A DNA stretch of 64,000 bases from an uncultured Alphaproteobacteria bacterium (lineage in GTDB: Bacteria; Pseudomonadota; Alphaproteobacteria; Rhodobacterales; Rhodobacteraceae). The stretch's first letter is position 1. Each line of letters begins with the position of its first letter. The stretch spans positions 247,001-311,000 of the forward strand of contig CACGWW010000001.1 in the NCBI GenBank assembly GCA_902576905.1, written 5' to 3'. Below are positions 18,944 to 28,358 of the stretch, piece after piece. Position numbers and translations under genes: made by a program. Under the pieces are notes generated by a model. That model was not told the DNA's origin. It was given only the letters and a program-made list of their open reading frames with translations, and searched no databases.

Positions 18944-19463
18944 TTATAAAACTTCCTTCGCAAAATTTGCAACTTTGTTCCAGTCAGTAAACTCATACGT
19001 CTGGCTAGTATCTGTTGGACCTTTTGTTATAAGCATAATAAATCGAATAATTAGGCGATCTAAAAACCTGTAACTAGGATAGTCAATCCTTCCTGCAAAA
19101 ACTGCTAATTTATCCGGTTGCCACCCCGATAATTCTAAGAATTTTTTCATATAAGGATTAGTATTTGGTTGGTTTTTTTCCTTTTTTCTAGCAACAACAT
19201 TTACTGTGAAAAACGCAGTGGATTTTTTTTGTAGCTCATCTCTGTTTACTTTAACAAACTCATATACTAGCGGATTATGTTTTCCATATCTAATGCTGGC
19301 TCCAATCACTATTTTTGAGTATTGAGCCAAATCAATCTCGGGAGCGTTTTCTATTCCACATAGAGTTATTTCCGATTTTCTCTTTGAGAAATCAATTATT
19401 CGGTCACAAATCCTTTTTGTTTGCCCATCCGTAGTAGAATATATAATGAGGGTTTTTTTTCAT
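18944..19463 (-). pseudogene. hemG: HemG-type protoporphyrinogen oxidase, flavodoxin family, split by a frameshift near its start
   Basis: HemG oxidises protoporphyrinogen IX to protoporphyrin IX using FMN and the quinone pool. The tracked ORF (from 19330) lacks the FMN-binding start. Reading upstream, the same frame stays open through TLIIYSTTDGQTKRICDRII, typical of flavodoxins, and the missing ATG is at 19463. It is out of frame by one base because of an A8 run (T8 at 19453-19460); with A7 the protein starts MKKTLIIYSTTDGQT and has 172 residues. The rest carries VIGASIRYG, FFTVNVVARKKEK and FTDWNKVANFA, as in E. coli HemG. One extra A is the only defect. Confidence 0.82.
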
Positions 19464-19554
19464 TTATGACAAATTTTCTATCATGTTCGAAAATATTTTA
19501 TCATTTTTTTTTTTTATGTGAAATTTTTGTCATATTTTTTTTAAAAATAATTGC

Positions 19555-19560
19555 TATAAT
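19555..19560 (+). promoter_or_regulatory. Perfect TATAAT -10 box
   Basis: TATAAT lies 34 bases upstream of the ATG at 19594, with very A/T-rich DNA above it and no clear -35 box at normal spacing. It probably drives the downstream two-domain protein of unknown function. Confidence 0.5.
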
Positions 19561-19569
19561 AGTACATTA

Positions 19570-19587
19570 TTTGAACTAAAAAAGGAG
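19570..19587 (+). repeat. 18-base leader motif, copy 1 of 2
   Basis: TTTGAACTAAAAAAGGAG occurs here, containing the ribosome-binding site of the gene at 19594, and again identically at 33651-33668 before a 13-codon ORF. Partly this reflects shared Shine-Dalgarno sequence, but the identity extends about ten bases beyond it. Confidence 0.6.
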
Positions 19588-19593
19588 GGACCA

Positions 19594-20214
19594 ATGAACA
19601 TAGTATCTATTAGAGAAGTAACACCTGACGTAGGTAAAGAAAAATTAGCTGAGCTCAGATTTAAGAGAGGAAGCGAAATACTTGCCAAGCATGGAGCAAC
19701 AACTCGCTTGTGGAAAGTGATTGTTGGGCAGGGTGTTGGTGATTTAGTCCTTATGAGTATGTATGAGTCATTTTCAAAGGGCGCGACAGCTTTCCAAAGT
19801 TTTTCTGGAGACTCTGACATGGCTGCACTCATGGATGAACGCTCAGCGAGCCCCGCAGGAGAACTAAGAGGTCCGAACCTTTTTAGGATGGCTTATGGAG
19901 CTCCTACCAATCCTCCGAGACCAATACTTGTTCAACGCATGTATCACATGCCTCGAAAAAATCTTTCGAAGGCTCTTGAACTTGCACCTGAAATGGATGC
20001 GCTTACGAAAAGTCTTGATGTTTCAATGGGAGTTGGTGTGCCTATGTTGGCCTCAGACCATGAGATGATGGGCGTGGTTTATCGATTTAACTCGCTAGAA
20101 CATTGGGGGACATCAGTAGACGCAATGTCACAAAACCCAGATTTTGCCGCTCTAGTTGAAAAAGCTAACGATTTAGGAGCGCTTAAATCTTCACGCATGT
20201 TGATGCATATTTAA
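19594..20214 (+). CDS. Protein of unknown function, likely two fused dimeric alpha/beta-barrel domains
   Basis: I do not recognise a characterised family. The 206-residue protein seems to have two similar halves. The first begins with a strand (NIVSIREVTPD), then a helix, a strand with WKVIVGQGVGDLVLMSMY and a helix. The second begins RPILVQRMYHMPRKN, then helix, strand with GVVYRF and helix, ending in LKSSRMLMHI. This layout fits the ferredoxin-like dimeric barrel fold (ABM/NIPSNAP-like). There is no signal peptide or membrane segment. It has its own TATAAT box and a strong AAAGGAGG site, so it is probably a well-expressed single gene. Confidence 0.75.
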   Translation: MNIVSIREVTPDVGKEKLAELRFKRGSEILAKHGATTRLWKVIVGQGVGDLVLMSMYESFSKGATAFQSFSGDSDMAALMDERSASPAGELRGPNLFRMAYGAPTNPPRPILVQRMYHMPRKNLSKALELAPEMDALTKSLDVSMGVGVPMLASDHEMMGVVYRFNSLEHWGTSVDAMSQNPDFAALVEKANDLGALKSSRMLMHI

Positions 20215-20224
20215 AAGCGATTTC

Positions 20225-20257
20225 GCAGACGGGTGGACTTTTTGTCTATCCGTCTGC
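20225..20257. terminator. 14-bp hairpin between convergent genes
   Basis: GCAGACGGGTGGAC pairs with GTCTATCCGTCTGC around a TTTTT loop, with two G-U pairs. It sits between the end of the gene at 20214 and the convergent quinone oxidoreductase. It lacks a clear T-run, so whether it ends transcription or only shields 3' ends is unclear. Confidence 0.55.
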
Positions 20258-20274
20258 CTATAGAACCAAATAAA

Positions 20275-21276
20275 CTATTTTAATTTTATAAGAACACTAC
20301 CCTTTCTACCAGGAGTTAATGTAGCATCATGAGATAATGCACATTCCTCAAGGTTAAAAACACCACCAACCGCCATCTTAAGAGCACCGTCTGAATGAGC
20401 ATCATGTAACGCTTGTATAGCAATATCTCGGTCTTGCTTAGGCAAAATATAAATCAGTGCAATATTAATCTTTAAAGCCTTGAAAAGGTAGGGTCCAAAA
20501 GGAAATGTAGGGTTCATATTTTTTGCACCCCCATACAGAGAAATCTCTCCATTTTGTCTGACAATCTTGTGCAAGAGATTTACATTCTCCCCAAATTCCA
20601 CTTCTATAGCTCGGTCAACTCCTGCAGGACATATGTCTAAAATCTTTTTGGATAAATTGGGATCTCTATAATCAAATACATGGTCTGCACCCGCATCTCT
20701 AATGTGCTCGAACCCGTTTTCAGATCCAGAGGCGATTACATTTGCACCAGACCACCTGGCCAATTGTATGCACGTATGTCCTACTGCCCCCGCTCCTCCA
20801 GATACAAACACTGTTTTCCCTTTAAGTGGTCCATCTCCCAGCGTGCAATACGAAGCAGTTAGTCCAGGAATTCCCAAACAAGCACCCGTTTCAAAAGACA
20901 TATCACCTGGCATTTCGACAGCTTGAGTACTTGGAACCGTAATATACTCTGCTGCAGTTCCGTTTGGTCGTTGCCATTGACCGTTCCAAATCCACACTCT
21001 TTGTCCAATTCGACTTTCTTGAACGCCCTCTCCAACAGCACTGATAACCCCAGAGCCATCGGAGTTTGGAACGATCTGCCCAAACTGTGGTTTAGTAACT
21101 CCAGGCCGATTTCCTGCTCTTGACTTTGCATCTGATGGGTTGGAACCAGAGAATTGGAGGGAAACTTGTACCTCACCTTTACCTGGTTTTGGAATCGGTA
21201 GTTCTTTTAATTTTAAAACATCAGTAGATATACCGAATTCACTATAGGTTATTGCTTTCATCATACTCGTGCCCAT
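20275..21276 (-). CDS. NADPH:quinone oxidoreductase, zinc-independent MDR family
   Basis: The 333-residue protein is a medium-chain dehydrogenase/reductase of the quinone oxidoreductase group that reduces quinones or activated alkenes with NADPH. The N-terminal GroES-like part has SNPSDAKSRAGNRPG; the central Rossmann fold has VFVSGGAGAVGHTCIQLARWSGANVIA, followed by HVFDYRD. The usual structural-zinc cysteines are absent. Upstream AGGAAT on the minus strand lies near the first ATG; a second ATG five codons in is also possible. Substrate unknown. Confidence 0.87.
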   Translation of the reverse strand: MGTSMMKAITYSEFGISTDVLKLKELPIPKPGKGEVQVSLQFSGSNPSDAKSRAGNRPGVTKPQFGQIVPNSDGSGVISAVGEGVQESRIGQRVWIWNGQWQRPNGTAAEYITVPSTQAVEMPGDMSFETGACLGIPGLTASYCTLGDGPLKGKTVFVSGGAGAVGHTCIQLARWSGANVIASGSENGFEHIRDAGADHVFDYRDPNLSKKILDICPAGVDRAIEVEFGENVNLLHKIVRQNGEISLYGGAKNMNPTFPFGPYLFKALKINIALIYILPKQDRDIAIQALHDAHSDGALKMAVGGVFNLEECALSHDATLTPGRKGSVLIKLK

Positions 21277-21388
21277 CTTTAATATTCCTATTCTTCTCTT
21301 TATGTTTAAATTAGTAGCAGAGGATTTGCCTCAGGTGATTTGAATATACTACATGATTAAGTGAATTGTAATTTGATTGTACTAAAAA

Positions 21389-22028
21389 ATGAAAAGCTGG
21401 GCATTATTAGAAACTGAAATTAATTCTCAATACTCAAAAAGGTTTGAAAAGTTTGGGCCTACAGCTAAAGGAGTTTTTTTGGGCTTCAACTGCGCGTCAA
21501 GAAAAACGATTTGATCTAATCCTCGAGGAAATTCAAAAAATTTCAAGAAACCATATTGTGTTGGAAATTGCTGATATTGGTTGTGGATACGGTTCCTTCG
21601 CTGATTATCTAAATAGAAACCATAATAGAATTAAGTTTAACTATGAGGGATTTGATATTAATTCAAAGTTTATAAAACATTGTCGTAGTAAGTTTACGGA
21701 GGCGAATCTTAGATTCATAATCGATAGCAAACCATCATCAAAAAAGGACTTTGTAACTATGTCTGGTACTTATAACCTAGCTACAACAAAAAACGTTTCA
21801 TTATGGGAACAGTATCTATTTAGTTGCCTATCTGAATGCTGGTCCTACACAAAAACTGCTATGATTTTTAACTTACAAACATCAAAAACAAGCAAAATTT
21901 CGTCACAAAATATTTATTACGCAAATGCGTCAAAAGTTATCGATTTTTGCGTATCAAAGTTAGGTCCAACTCGAGTTGTGAGAGATAGTAGTCTAGAAAA
22001 TGATACAACCTTTACGGTTGTAAGATAA
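21389..22028 (+). pseudogene. Class I SAM-dependent methyltransferase split by a frameshift
   Basis: The tracked ORF starts at 21444, but an ATG at 21389 opens a protein start MKSWALLETEINSQYSKRF that runs into the T7 at 21474-21480. Removing one T joins KGVF to WASTARQEKRFDLI of the tracked frame and gives a 212-residue protein. The SAM-binding motif IADIGCGYGSFADYL and the acidic GFDINSKFI follow. The family is a class I methyltransferase; the target is unknown. The gene ends eight bases before the convergent purF. Confidence 0.8.
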
Positions 22029-22036
22029 AAACTTTC

Positions 22037-23494
22037 TTATTCTTTTTCAGTTTCAAAAAGCAGTGATAGTTGTCTGATATTTTCTTCTCCGCTTTGATCC
22101 ATTAGGGTAGTTGGATAATCACCCGTAAAACAGTGATCCGTGTAACTTGGGCTTTGGGGATCTCTTCCATCTTTATGACCCATTGCACGGTATAGACCAT
22201 CAATGGATAAGTATGCTATACTATCAACGTCTAACATATCCCTTATTTCATCTAGTTTGTTATTTGCCGCTAGTAAATTTTCTTTTACAGGCGTGTCAAT
22301 CCCATAATAATCTGGATACTTTATAGGCGGTGCAGCTATACGCATATGTACCTCACGGGCTCCTGCATCCCGCATCATTCTAACAATTTTTATAGATGTA
22401 GTACCTCTAACTAGTGAATCATCAACTAATATTACCTTTTTCCCATCAACTAAAATCTTATTAGCGTTATGCTTGAGTTTGACAGAGAATGCTCTTATAG
22501 ACTGCTGGGGTTCGATAAATGTTCGACCAACATAGTGGTTTCTAATAATACCGGTTTCAAAAGGTATCTCGGACTGTTCTGCATAGCCTATCGCAGCCGG
22601 CACCCCACTGTCTGGGACAGGAATAACCATATCAGCCTGTATAAAAGACTCCTTGGCCAGTTCTTTACCAAAGCCTTTCCGACATTCGTATACACTTAAT
22701 CCTCCTACGATACTGTCGGGTCTTGAGAAATAAATATACTCGAAAATGCATGGCCTTGGTTTGACTTGTGGAAAGGGTTTAATACTCTCGATAGTATTGT
22801 CAGTAATTACCACAATCTCACCATTTTCCACCTCTCTAATAAACTTTGCACCAATAATGTCTAAGGCGCAGGTTTCTGAAGTCAGTATATAGTTTCCGTC
22901 TAATTGACCAAGCACCAGCGGCCTAATTCCCAACGGATCTCTTACTCCAATTAATTTTTTGTTTGTTAATGCAACTAAAGCGTAGGCACCTTCAATCTGA
23001 GAAAGTGCATCGATAAATCTTGAAATTGTATTACCTTTTTTTGATCGGGCTACCAATTGAAGGATTGTTTCCGTGTCCGATGTCGATTGAAAAATGGCAC
23101 CTTCTTTTTTCAACTCATGTCGTAACGTGAGGCCATTTGTAAGGTTTCCATTATGAGCTATTGCAAAGCCTCCAACTGTAAGATCAGCAAAGAGAGGTTG
23201 CACATTTCTAAGAACCGTACCTCCAGTAGTTGAATACCGAACATGGCCAATCGCTGTATTTCCAGAAAGCCTATCTATAACGCTTTGTTTCGTAAAATGT
23301 TCACTTACTAAGCCTATTCTTCTTTCTGCATGGAAATGGTTTTTATCAAACGTAACAATTCCCGCGGACTCCTGCCCTCTGTGCTGGAGGGCGTGTAATC
23401 CAAGCGTCGTTATTGCAGCTGCATCATCGTGCCCATATATCCCAAAGACACCACATTCGTCTTTTGGCCGATCATCGTCAAGCTGATGGTACAC
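22037..23494 (-). CDS. purF: Amidophosphoribosyltransferase
   Basis: PurF makes 5-phosphoribosylamine from PRPP and glutamine, the first step of purine synthesis. The 485-residue protein has a short propeptide, then the catalytic cysteine in DECGVFGIYGHDDAA of the Ntn glutaminase domain, HALQHRGQESAG and HNGNLTN. The phosphoribosyltransferase domain has VILVDDSLVRGTTSIKIV, the PRPP-binding loop. Gene length and order are normal for PurF. It faces the MFS gene upstream and the methyltransferase downstream; no other pur gene is near. Confidence 0.96.
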   Translation of the reverse strand: MYHQLDDDRPKDECGVFGIYGHDDAAAITTLGLHALQHRGQESAGIVTFDKNHFHAERRIGLVSEHFTKQSVIDRLSGNTAIGHVRYSTTGGTVLRNVQPLFADLTVGGFAIAHNGNLTNGLTLRHELKKEGAIFQSTSDTETILQLVARSKKGNTISRFIDALSQIEGAYALVALTNKKLIGVRDPLGIRPLVLGQLDGNYILTSETCALDIIGAKFIREVENGEIVVITDNTIESIKPFPQVKPRPCIFEYIYFSRPDSIVGGLSVYECRKGFGKELAKESFIQADMVIPVPDSGVPAAIGYAEQSEIPFETGIIRNHYVGRTFIEPQQSIRAFSVKLKHNANKILVDGKKVILVDDSLVRGTTSIKIVRMMRDAGAREVHMRIAAPPIKYPDYYGIDTPVKENLLAANNKLDEIRDMLDVDSIAYLSIDGLYRAMGHKDGRDPQSPSYTDHCFTGDYPTTLMDQSGEENIRQLSLLFETEKE

Positions 23495-23595
23495 ATATCC
23501 TCCATTTTTAGTAACTTTGTTACCTTAACACAATGAGCTTAAAGAAAAATCACTTAAATTAGAGGTATTATTAATTTTCCTTTACAACGCGTTTT

Positions 23596-23618
23596 TTTAG
23601 TTCTAATCGAGAACTTAA
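23596..23618. promoter_or_regulatory. Near-perfect inverted repeat before the MFS gene, possible operator
   Basis: TTTAGTTCT and AGAACTTAA form a 9-base inverted repeat with one mismatch and a 5-base spacer, just above the AAGGA ribosome site of the MFS gene. The size fits an operator for a dimeric repressor, but no regulator gene is adjacent. This is a pattern only. Confidence 0.45.
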
Positions 23619-23628
23619 GAAGGAATTT

Positions 23629-24859
23629 ATGATGTCGTCACCAGCTGTCTCGAAAAAACAAAAAAAAAATAAAAATTTTTTACTGATCGTTGTAGCAGCA
23701 TCCTGTCTAGTTGCAGCAATGTTTGGGAGCCGAAACTCACTCTCACTTACAATTGAGGGTATTGATCAATCTCAAACGCTAAATTATCTACAAATCAGTT
23801 TCGCATTTGCGCTTGGCCAGCTAGTGGTAGGCGCTATATCGCCATTTGCTGGAATGATAGCAGACAAATATGGGTCTGGTAAAACTTTAACTGTGGGTAT
23901 TTTACTGGGTCTTTTAGGTATTATCTTAATACCTTATTCCACTACGGCATTTACTTTATCAATTTCACTAGGTGTTATTTCTTCTATCGGATTAGGTGTT
24001 GCTGGACTTCCTGTAGTGCTTGCCTCCGTAAATAGACTTATTCCCCAAAATAAAGTTGGAATGGCATTTGGTTTGGTAAACGCTGGTCAATCGTTAGGGC
24101 AACTAATTTTAGCTCCACTCGCGGGATTTATAATTGTAAATTTTGGTTGGATTTTGTGTATTTTATTTTTATGCACAGTTTTATTATTGGTATTGCCTTT
24201 TTCTTTCACTCTTAGATCAAGGACAGATACGAAACAGCCTAGTAGTGTTCAAACAAAAAGCTTATCAGAGACACTGAGAATTGCCTTTAATACTCCAAGC
24301 TATATTTATTTGGTTGTAGGTTTCTTCGTGTGTGGATTTCATGTTGCCTTTATAGCTACCCATATGCCAGGTGTCATTCAGGTTTGTGGGTTACCACCGA
24401 CAGTCTCTGGCTGGTCGTTAGGCCTTATTGGTCTTTTCAATATTGTAGGAAGTATATTTGCTGGTTGGTATATATCAAAAAGGAGCATGCGAATTTTTCT
24501 TGCTTATACGTATTTTGCTCGATGCATAATTGTACTTTTATTTCTTGCATCACCTAAAGACCTAATATCCATTATTTTGTTTTCTGCCGCCTTAGGGCTA
24601 ACCTATTTTTCTGTTATTCCGGCAACTGCTGGGTTGGTAGGAAAAATGTTCGGTCCACAATTCATGGCAACACTTTTTGGCTTCGCTCTCTTTTCGCATC
24701 AGATTGGTGGCTTTCTTGGGGCATATCTTGGAGGATACTTTTTTCAGTGTTACAGGAGATTATACTACTGTTTGGCTTCTTGATGCAGCTCTTGCAGTTT
24801 TTGCTGCTCTTATTCACCTGCCTATAAAAGAGAAGCTAGTCTATTCGGAAGTAACTTAA
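23629..24859 (+). pseudogene. MFS transporter (monocarboxylate/oxalate-formate-like) with a frameshift near its C-terminus
   Basis: The gene encodes a 12-segment major facilitator that would move a small acid or drug across the inner membrane. The first 370 residues are intact, including GMIADKYGSGKTLTVG after segment 2 and FGLVNAGQSLGQ. The frame breaks at a T6 (24739-24744) in segment 11: removing one T joins GAYLGGYFF to SVTGDYTTVWLLDAALAVFAA in the overlapping ORF at 24677-24859, restoring segment 12 and a 409-residue protein. MFS subfamily assignment is weak. Confidence 0.82.
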
Positions 24860-24874
24860 TCTTTATATAAATTG

Positions 24875-25657
24875 TCAAGTCAAGATCCCATCGAGATAGC
24901 CTTTCATGAATTTTTGAAAATCATCTTTATTATATAAATTCATCAAGTGTTTGTGTGACTTTGGAAAATCTTTCTCAAAATTTTTTGATATAATCTCATA
25001 TCCCTGTTCGTTAATAATGGTCCGGCGGTCTCGTTCTCTCAAAAATTGTGCCACGTCACAGACAAAAGAGATATCAGCTATCGTCAAATAGGATCCAGAG
25101 ATAAACTTTCCTGTTGAAAGGGCATTTTCTATACCTCCAATATAGAATGAATAGGCTGCTTTCATCCTGTTATAGAACTGATCATTTAATGACTTTAATT
25201 CTAAAACATATACCTGAAATTCTCTTGAAAAGACGAGATTTGCATCAAGAAAACTGTCTATTCGGGATTGTAGATAGGGATCATTATCTCCATAAAGTGA
25301 TGTAACATTTGAACTACGAGCCACTGCGCGCATTATACTATTCGACTCAAAGATACCTATTGACCCATCGTTATTGAAACCGGCGGGCACCGTACCAAAG
25401 GGATGCTTTTCAAGAAAGCTATCCGTTTTGTAAAGACTACCTTTAAATCCTCTTTTACCCTGTCTTTCAAAGTGCTTTATGTCATCAAGTTCTAAATTAC
25501 TTAGCTTCTCGGCATCAAAGTCCCATAACCAATCAACTAAATTTTTTGGTTTATCACCCAAGACCTTTACTTTAACACGACCAAGTCTTCCAGTGATTAG
25601 GGACTTCCATACCCTTGGATTTGGTAGGTAAGAGAATATTCTGATTTTTTCGCTCAT
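24875..25657 (-). CDS. Glutathione S-transferase-like protein
   Basis: The 260-residue protein has a thioredoxin-like N-terminal part (IRIFSYLPNPRVWKSL, with TVPAGFNNDGSIGIFESNSIMR as the glutathione-side motif) and a C-terminal helical domain with FISGSYLTIADISFVCDV. The resemblance is to EF1B-gamma-like GSTs. The N-terminal cysteine or serine often seen at the active site is not obvious. It is complete, unlike the two GST-like genes in this window that are frameshifted. It lies next to coq9 in the same orientation. Confidence 0.75.
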   Translation of the reverse strand: MSEKIRIFSYLPNPRVWKSLITGRLGRVKVKVLGDKPKNLVDWLWDFDAEKLSNLELDDIKHFERQGKRGFKGSLYKTDSFLEKHPFGTVPAGFNNDGSIGIFESNSIMRAVARSSNVTSLYGDNDPYLQSRIDSFLDANLVFSREFQVYVLELKSLNDQFYNRMKAAYSFYIGGIENALSTGKFISGSYLTIADISFVCDVAQFLRERDRRTIINEQGYEIISKNFEKDFPKSHKHLMNLYNKDDFQKFMKGYLDGILT

Positions 25658-25706
25658 TTATTTTCTACATGACTTTAATTTTTTGGTTGAGAACTAGGTC
25701 TCATCT

Positions 25707-26345
25707 CTACTTTTTTGTAAGAATTGATCCCAGCTCACGTTTAGTTTTCTCAAATACCTCAACCGACTGTTTAGAAATTTTCCCAATATTTTTGACGTCA
25801 TCGAGCCGTCGGTCCAAAAAATACTCCGACTCTCCAATCGTTCGGTTCTCCTTTGCAAGCCAGTGCGCTAAAGTGGAAGAATATACTCCCGACAAAATAA
25901 GTCTTTTTGAGTAAAATGTTCCTCCACTTGATGTATCGCCTGCTATTTCCCAAATTTTATTAGATGTTTTCATTACTTGGGTTAATGCATCATAGGCATT
26001 TCTTGGCTGCGCCATAAAAAACAAAGACGTTTTGATGATACTTTTGTAATTTTCAGATGCTTTTAACCTTGATAAAATAAGCGTCTTTACAGTATCGGTG
26101 GTTCCCAAATCTTTATTGTTTTCGGCATTAAATATTACATACATATCCTCATCTAATTTATCATTGAATGTACTGATGATATTAGAAATTTTATTGTCAA
26201 AAAGAGTCTGTAATTCTTTTTTATTGGAATTTTTTGCTTTTTTGGCAGTTTTTGCAGCTTCATATAAAGCATTCCATGTCCACCCGAGGTTTGGAACTTG
26301 GTCGAGCATTTTCATCATTAAATTTTTTTTAAGACTAATTTCCAT
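25707..26345 (-). CDS. COQ9 family ubiquinone biosynthesis protein
   Basis: COQ9 is a lipid-binding helper for the ubiquinone hydroxylase COQ7. The 212-residue protein has the N-terminal helix VPNLGWTWNALYEAA and the conserved C-terminal part AGDTSSGGTFYSKRLILSGVYSSTLAHWL followed by FLDRRLDDV, the family signature (here quoted in two pieces). COQ9 is essentially confined to alphaproteobacteria and mitochondria, which helps classify the source. It neighbours a GST-like gene and a transporter with no clear link to quinones. Confidence 0.86.
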   Translation of the reverse strand: MEISLKKNLMMKMLDQVPNLGWTWNALYEAAKTAKKAKNSNKKELQTLFDNKISNIISTFNDKLDEDMYVIFNAENNKDLGTTDTVKTLILSRLKASENYKSIIKTSLFFMAQPRNAYDALTQVMKTSNKIWEIAGDTSSGGTFYSKRLILSGVYSSTLAHWLAKENRTIGESEYFLDRRLDDVKNIGKISKQSVEVFEKTKRELGSILTKK

Positions 26346-26423
26346 AATGTGTGCGTAAATTAGGATTCTAGTAGTTGATTACAATATAACTTAATTCTCT
26401 CTGCCTAAATTAAAAATAATTTT

Positions 26424-27311
26424 TTATCCATCTTTTTTGTGTGCAAATATCAAGAATAAAGACAGAAAACAAAGTGTTACAATAAAACCAGAGAATTCCT
26501 GTAACGACAAATACTGGCTAAGAATTAAAAGTGCTATAATCGTTGCAAAAAGAGGTTCTGTTAAAGCTAAAACAGAGGCGGTTGTTATACCGATAGCCTT
26601 CGAGCCAATAAAAAAGAGAACATAACTTAAGACATAAAATATGCCATTACCTAGTATACCTAGCCAACCATAGTTATTGGTAGGAAGCGAAAGATCCACA
26701 GGTATCAATAATATATATATTATTAACGCAACCACACTGAAAAAACTCAACTGTAAGTTTATCGTAACAGAGCCTATCTCATCCACTAACTTCCCTGTGA
26801 AGTATATAAATGCGATAAATAATAAGAGACCTATAATACTGATAAATATACCGTAGAGACTTGTCCCTGATGGTTCATCTAAAATTAGGATGCCAAGACC
26901 TAATAGAACACCTATAATACTAAACCATTGAGTGCGTGATAAATGTTCTTCTCCTTTAATTGTTGTAATAAGGGCTACCCCGATGGGAAACAGATAAATA
27001 ATCATTAAGACAAGAGCGATGCTAATGTAACCAATAGCATAGTATGTTGATGCGATTAAACAAACTGAAATAATACTGACAAATATCAATATAGGAACTT
27101 TTTTTCTATCTACAAAAATAGGTTCCCGCAGACCATATGTTAAAGGAGCTAGAATTATCAATCCTATAAGACATCTGGACATTAGCAAGACCATTAGAGA
27201 TACGCCACTATCCAAAGCAATTTTTGCCGACGTCGGAACGAAGGCAAAAAAGAATGACGACAATAATACAATTGCTATTCCATTCCATCGCTTATTTAGT
27301 AACTTAATCAT
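26424..27311 (-). CDS. EamA/DMT-family transporter
   Basis: The protein has ten predicted membrane segments arranged as two EamA repeats and probably exports a metabolite such as an amino acid. The tracked ORF starts at 27440, inside the start of the divergent lipid kinase gene; ATG 27311 (MIKLLNKRWNGIAIVLLSSF) is a better start because it begins just before the first membrane segment and leaves room for a promoter. That gives 295 residues, the normal size. Substrate unknown. Confidence 0.82.
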   Translation of the reverse strand: MIKLLNKRWNGIAIVLLSSFFFAFVPTSAKIALDSGVSLMVLLMSRCLIGLIILAPLTYGLREPIFVDRKKVPILIFVSIISVCLIASTYYAIGYISIALVLMIIYLFPIGVALITTIKGEEHLSRTQWFSIIGVLLGLGILILDEPSGTSLYGIFISIIGLLLFIAFIYFTGKLVDEIGSVTINLQLSFFSVVALIIYILLIPVDLSLPTNNYGWLGILGNGIFYVLSYVLFFIGSKAIGITTASVLALTEPLFATIIALLILSQYLSLQEFSGFIVTLCFLSLFLIFAHKKDG

Positions 27312-27438
27312 TATAATTTTAGTGGTTAGTTTAACTACTAGTAAAGTACAAAATGCGGTTTGTATAATTGTTTGTTGTTTACGTCCGCTCTGTTTAAACT
27401 CTACACTTAAACAATTATAGTGATACTTCTGAGAGCTC

Positions 27439-28323
27439 ATGAAAGAAAATATTGTTTACATAGTGAATCCGAAATCAGGAAAGCTATCTAAGACAAAAAA
27501 AATCCGCATAATTGAAAATATAGATCCTAGTACCAAACCAGAAATAGTTTTTTCACAGTCCTTAGAAGATGCTGGCAAAAAGGCTCAGGAGTTTATGTTG
27601 AAGAAATATTTAGTCGTGGCCTGTGGAGGTGATGGCTTTATTAATACAATTGCCCAAAAAGCAATAGATTACGCTTGTAATATCGCCCTTCTTCCGTTTG
27701 GAAGAGGTAACGACTTTGCTAGATCTCTTGATCTCAATACACTGGAAAAGGCTATTGATGCAATAAGGGGTCGCAACTTTAAGTCAGTTAGATATTTAAA
27801 CGTTGTCTTTTCGGATAATAACCGGATCTCGCTTACGAATGCTGGGGTTGGATTATTAAGTGAGGCTTCATTTCGTGCTTCACAGATTTCTGTTCTTAAA
27901 GGGGCACTATTATATGCATCTGCTGCATTAATAAGCTTCATTAACTTAAAAACACATAAATATGTTGTTACCACTGAGTCCCAAAAAATGGAGATGAACA
28001 ACCTTATATTAGCAGGGGCTGCGTCAGAATATACCGGCGGTGGGATGTATATTGCTCCCGATGCAAAAAAGTTCCGAGACAAATTAAACTTATTGTTTGC
28101 AAAGAAACTTAGTCGACTTCAAGCCGTAAAATTATTAATTATGGTCTTCTCTGGAAGGCATATATTCCATCATGCAGTGACAAATACTCACGTTCGGAGC
28201 GTAAAAATAGAAAGTCTCACCTCAGATAAGTGGAGCTGGATTGTCTCTGGAGATGGAGAATACTTAGGGGAATTACCTGTAACAATTCATTTAGGCAAAA
28301 AGGCACTAAAAATCGCCCGTTAA
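27439..28323 (+). CDS. Diacylglycerol kinase-like lipid kinase (DagK_cat family)
   Basis: The 294-residue cytoplasmic enzyme would phosphorylate a lipid such as diacylglycerol. It has YIVNPKSGKL at the start, the nucleotide motif VVACGGDGFINTIAQ, and LPFGRGNDFARSL, with ISGDGE-like VSGDGEYLGELP near the end. The length fits the YegS/BmrU group. It has no clear partner gene. Confidence 0.88.
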   Translation: MKENIVYIVNPKSGKLSKTKKIRIIENIDPSTKPEIVFSQSLEDAGKKAQEFMLKKYLVVACGGDGFINTIAQKAIDYACNIALLPFGRGNDFARSLDLNTLEKAIDAIRGRNFKSVRYLNVVFSDNNRISLTNAGVGLLSEASFRASQISVLKGALLYASAALISFINLKTHKYVVTTESQKMEMNNLILAGAASEYTGGGMYIAPDAKKFRDKLNLLFAKKLSRLQAVKLLIMVFSGRHIFHHAVTNTHVRSVKIESLTSDKWSWIVSGDGEYLGELPVTIHLGKKALKIAR

Positions 28324-28358
28324 TGTGAATATGTGAATAAGATAGTATTTATATTATA

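Noticed and set aside
27312-27440. Extended N-terminus of the EamA transporter from 27440
   Set aside because: It overlaps the start of the divergent lipid kinase and has no membrane segment; ATG 27311 suits the family better.
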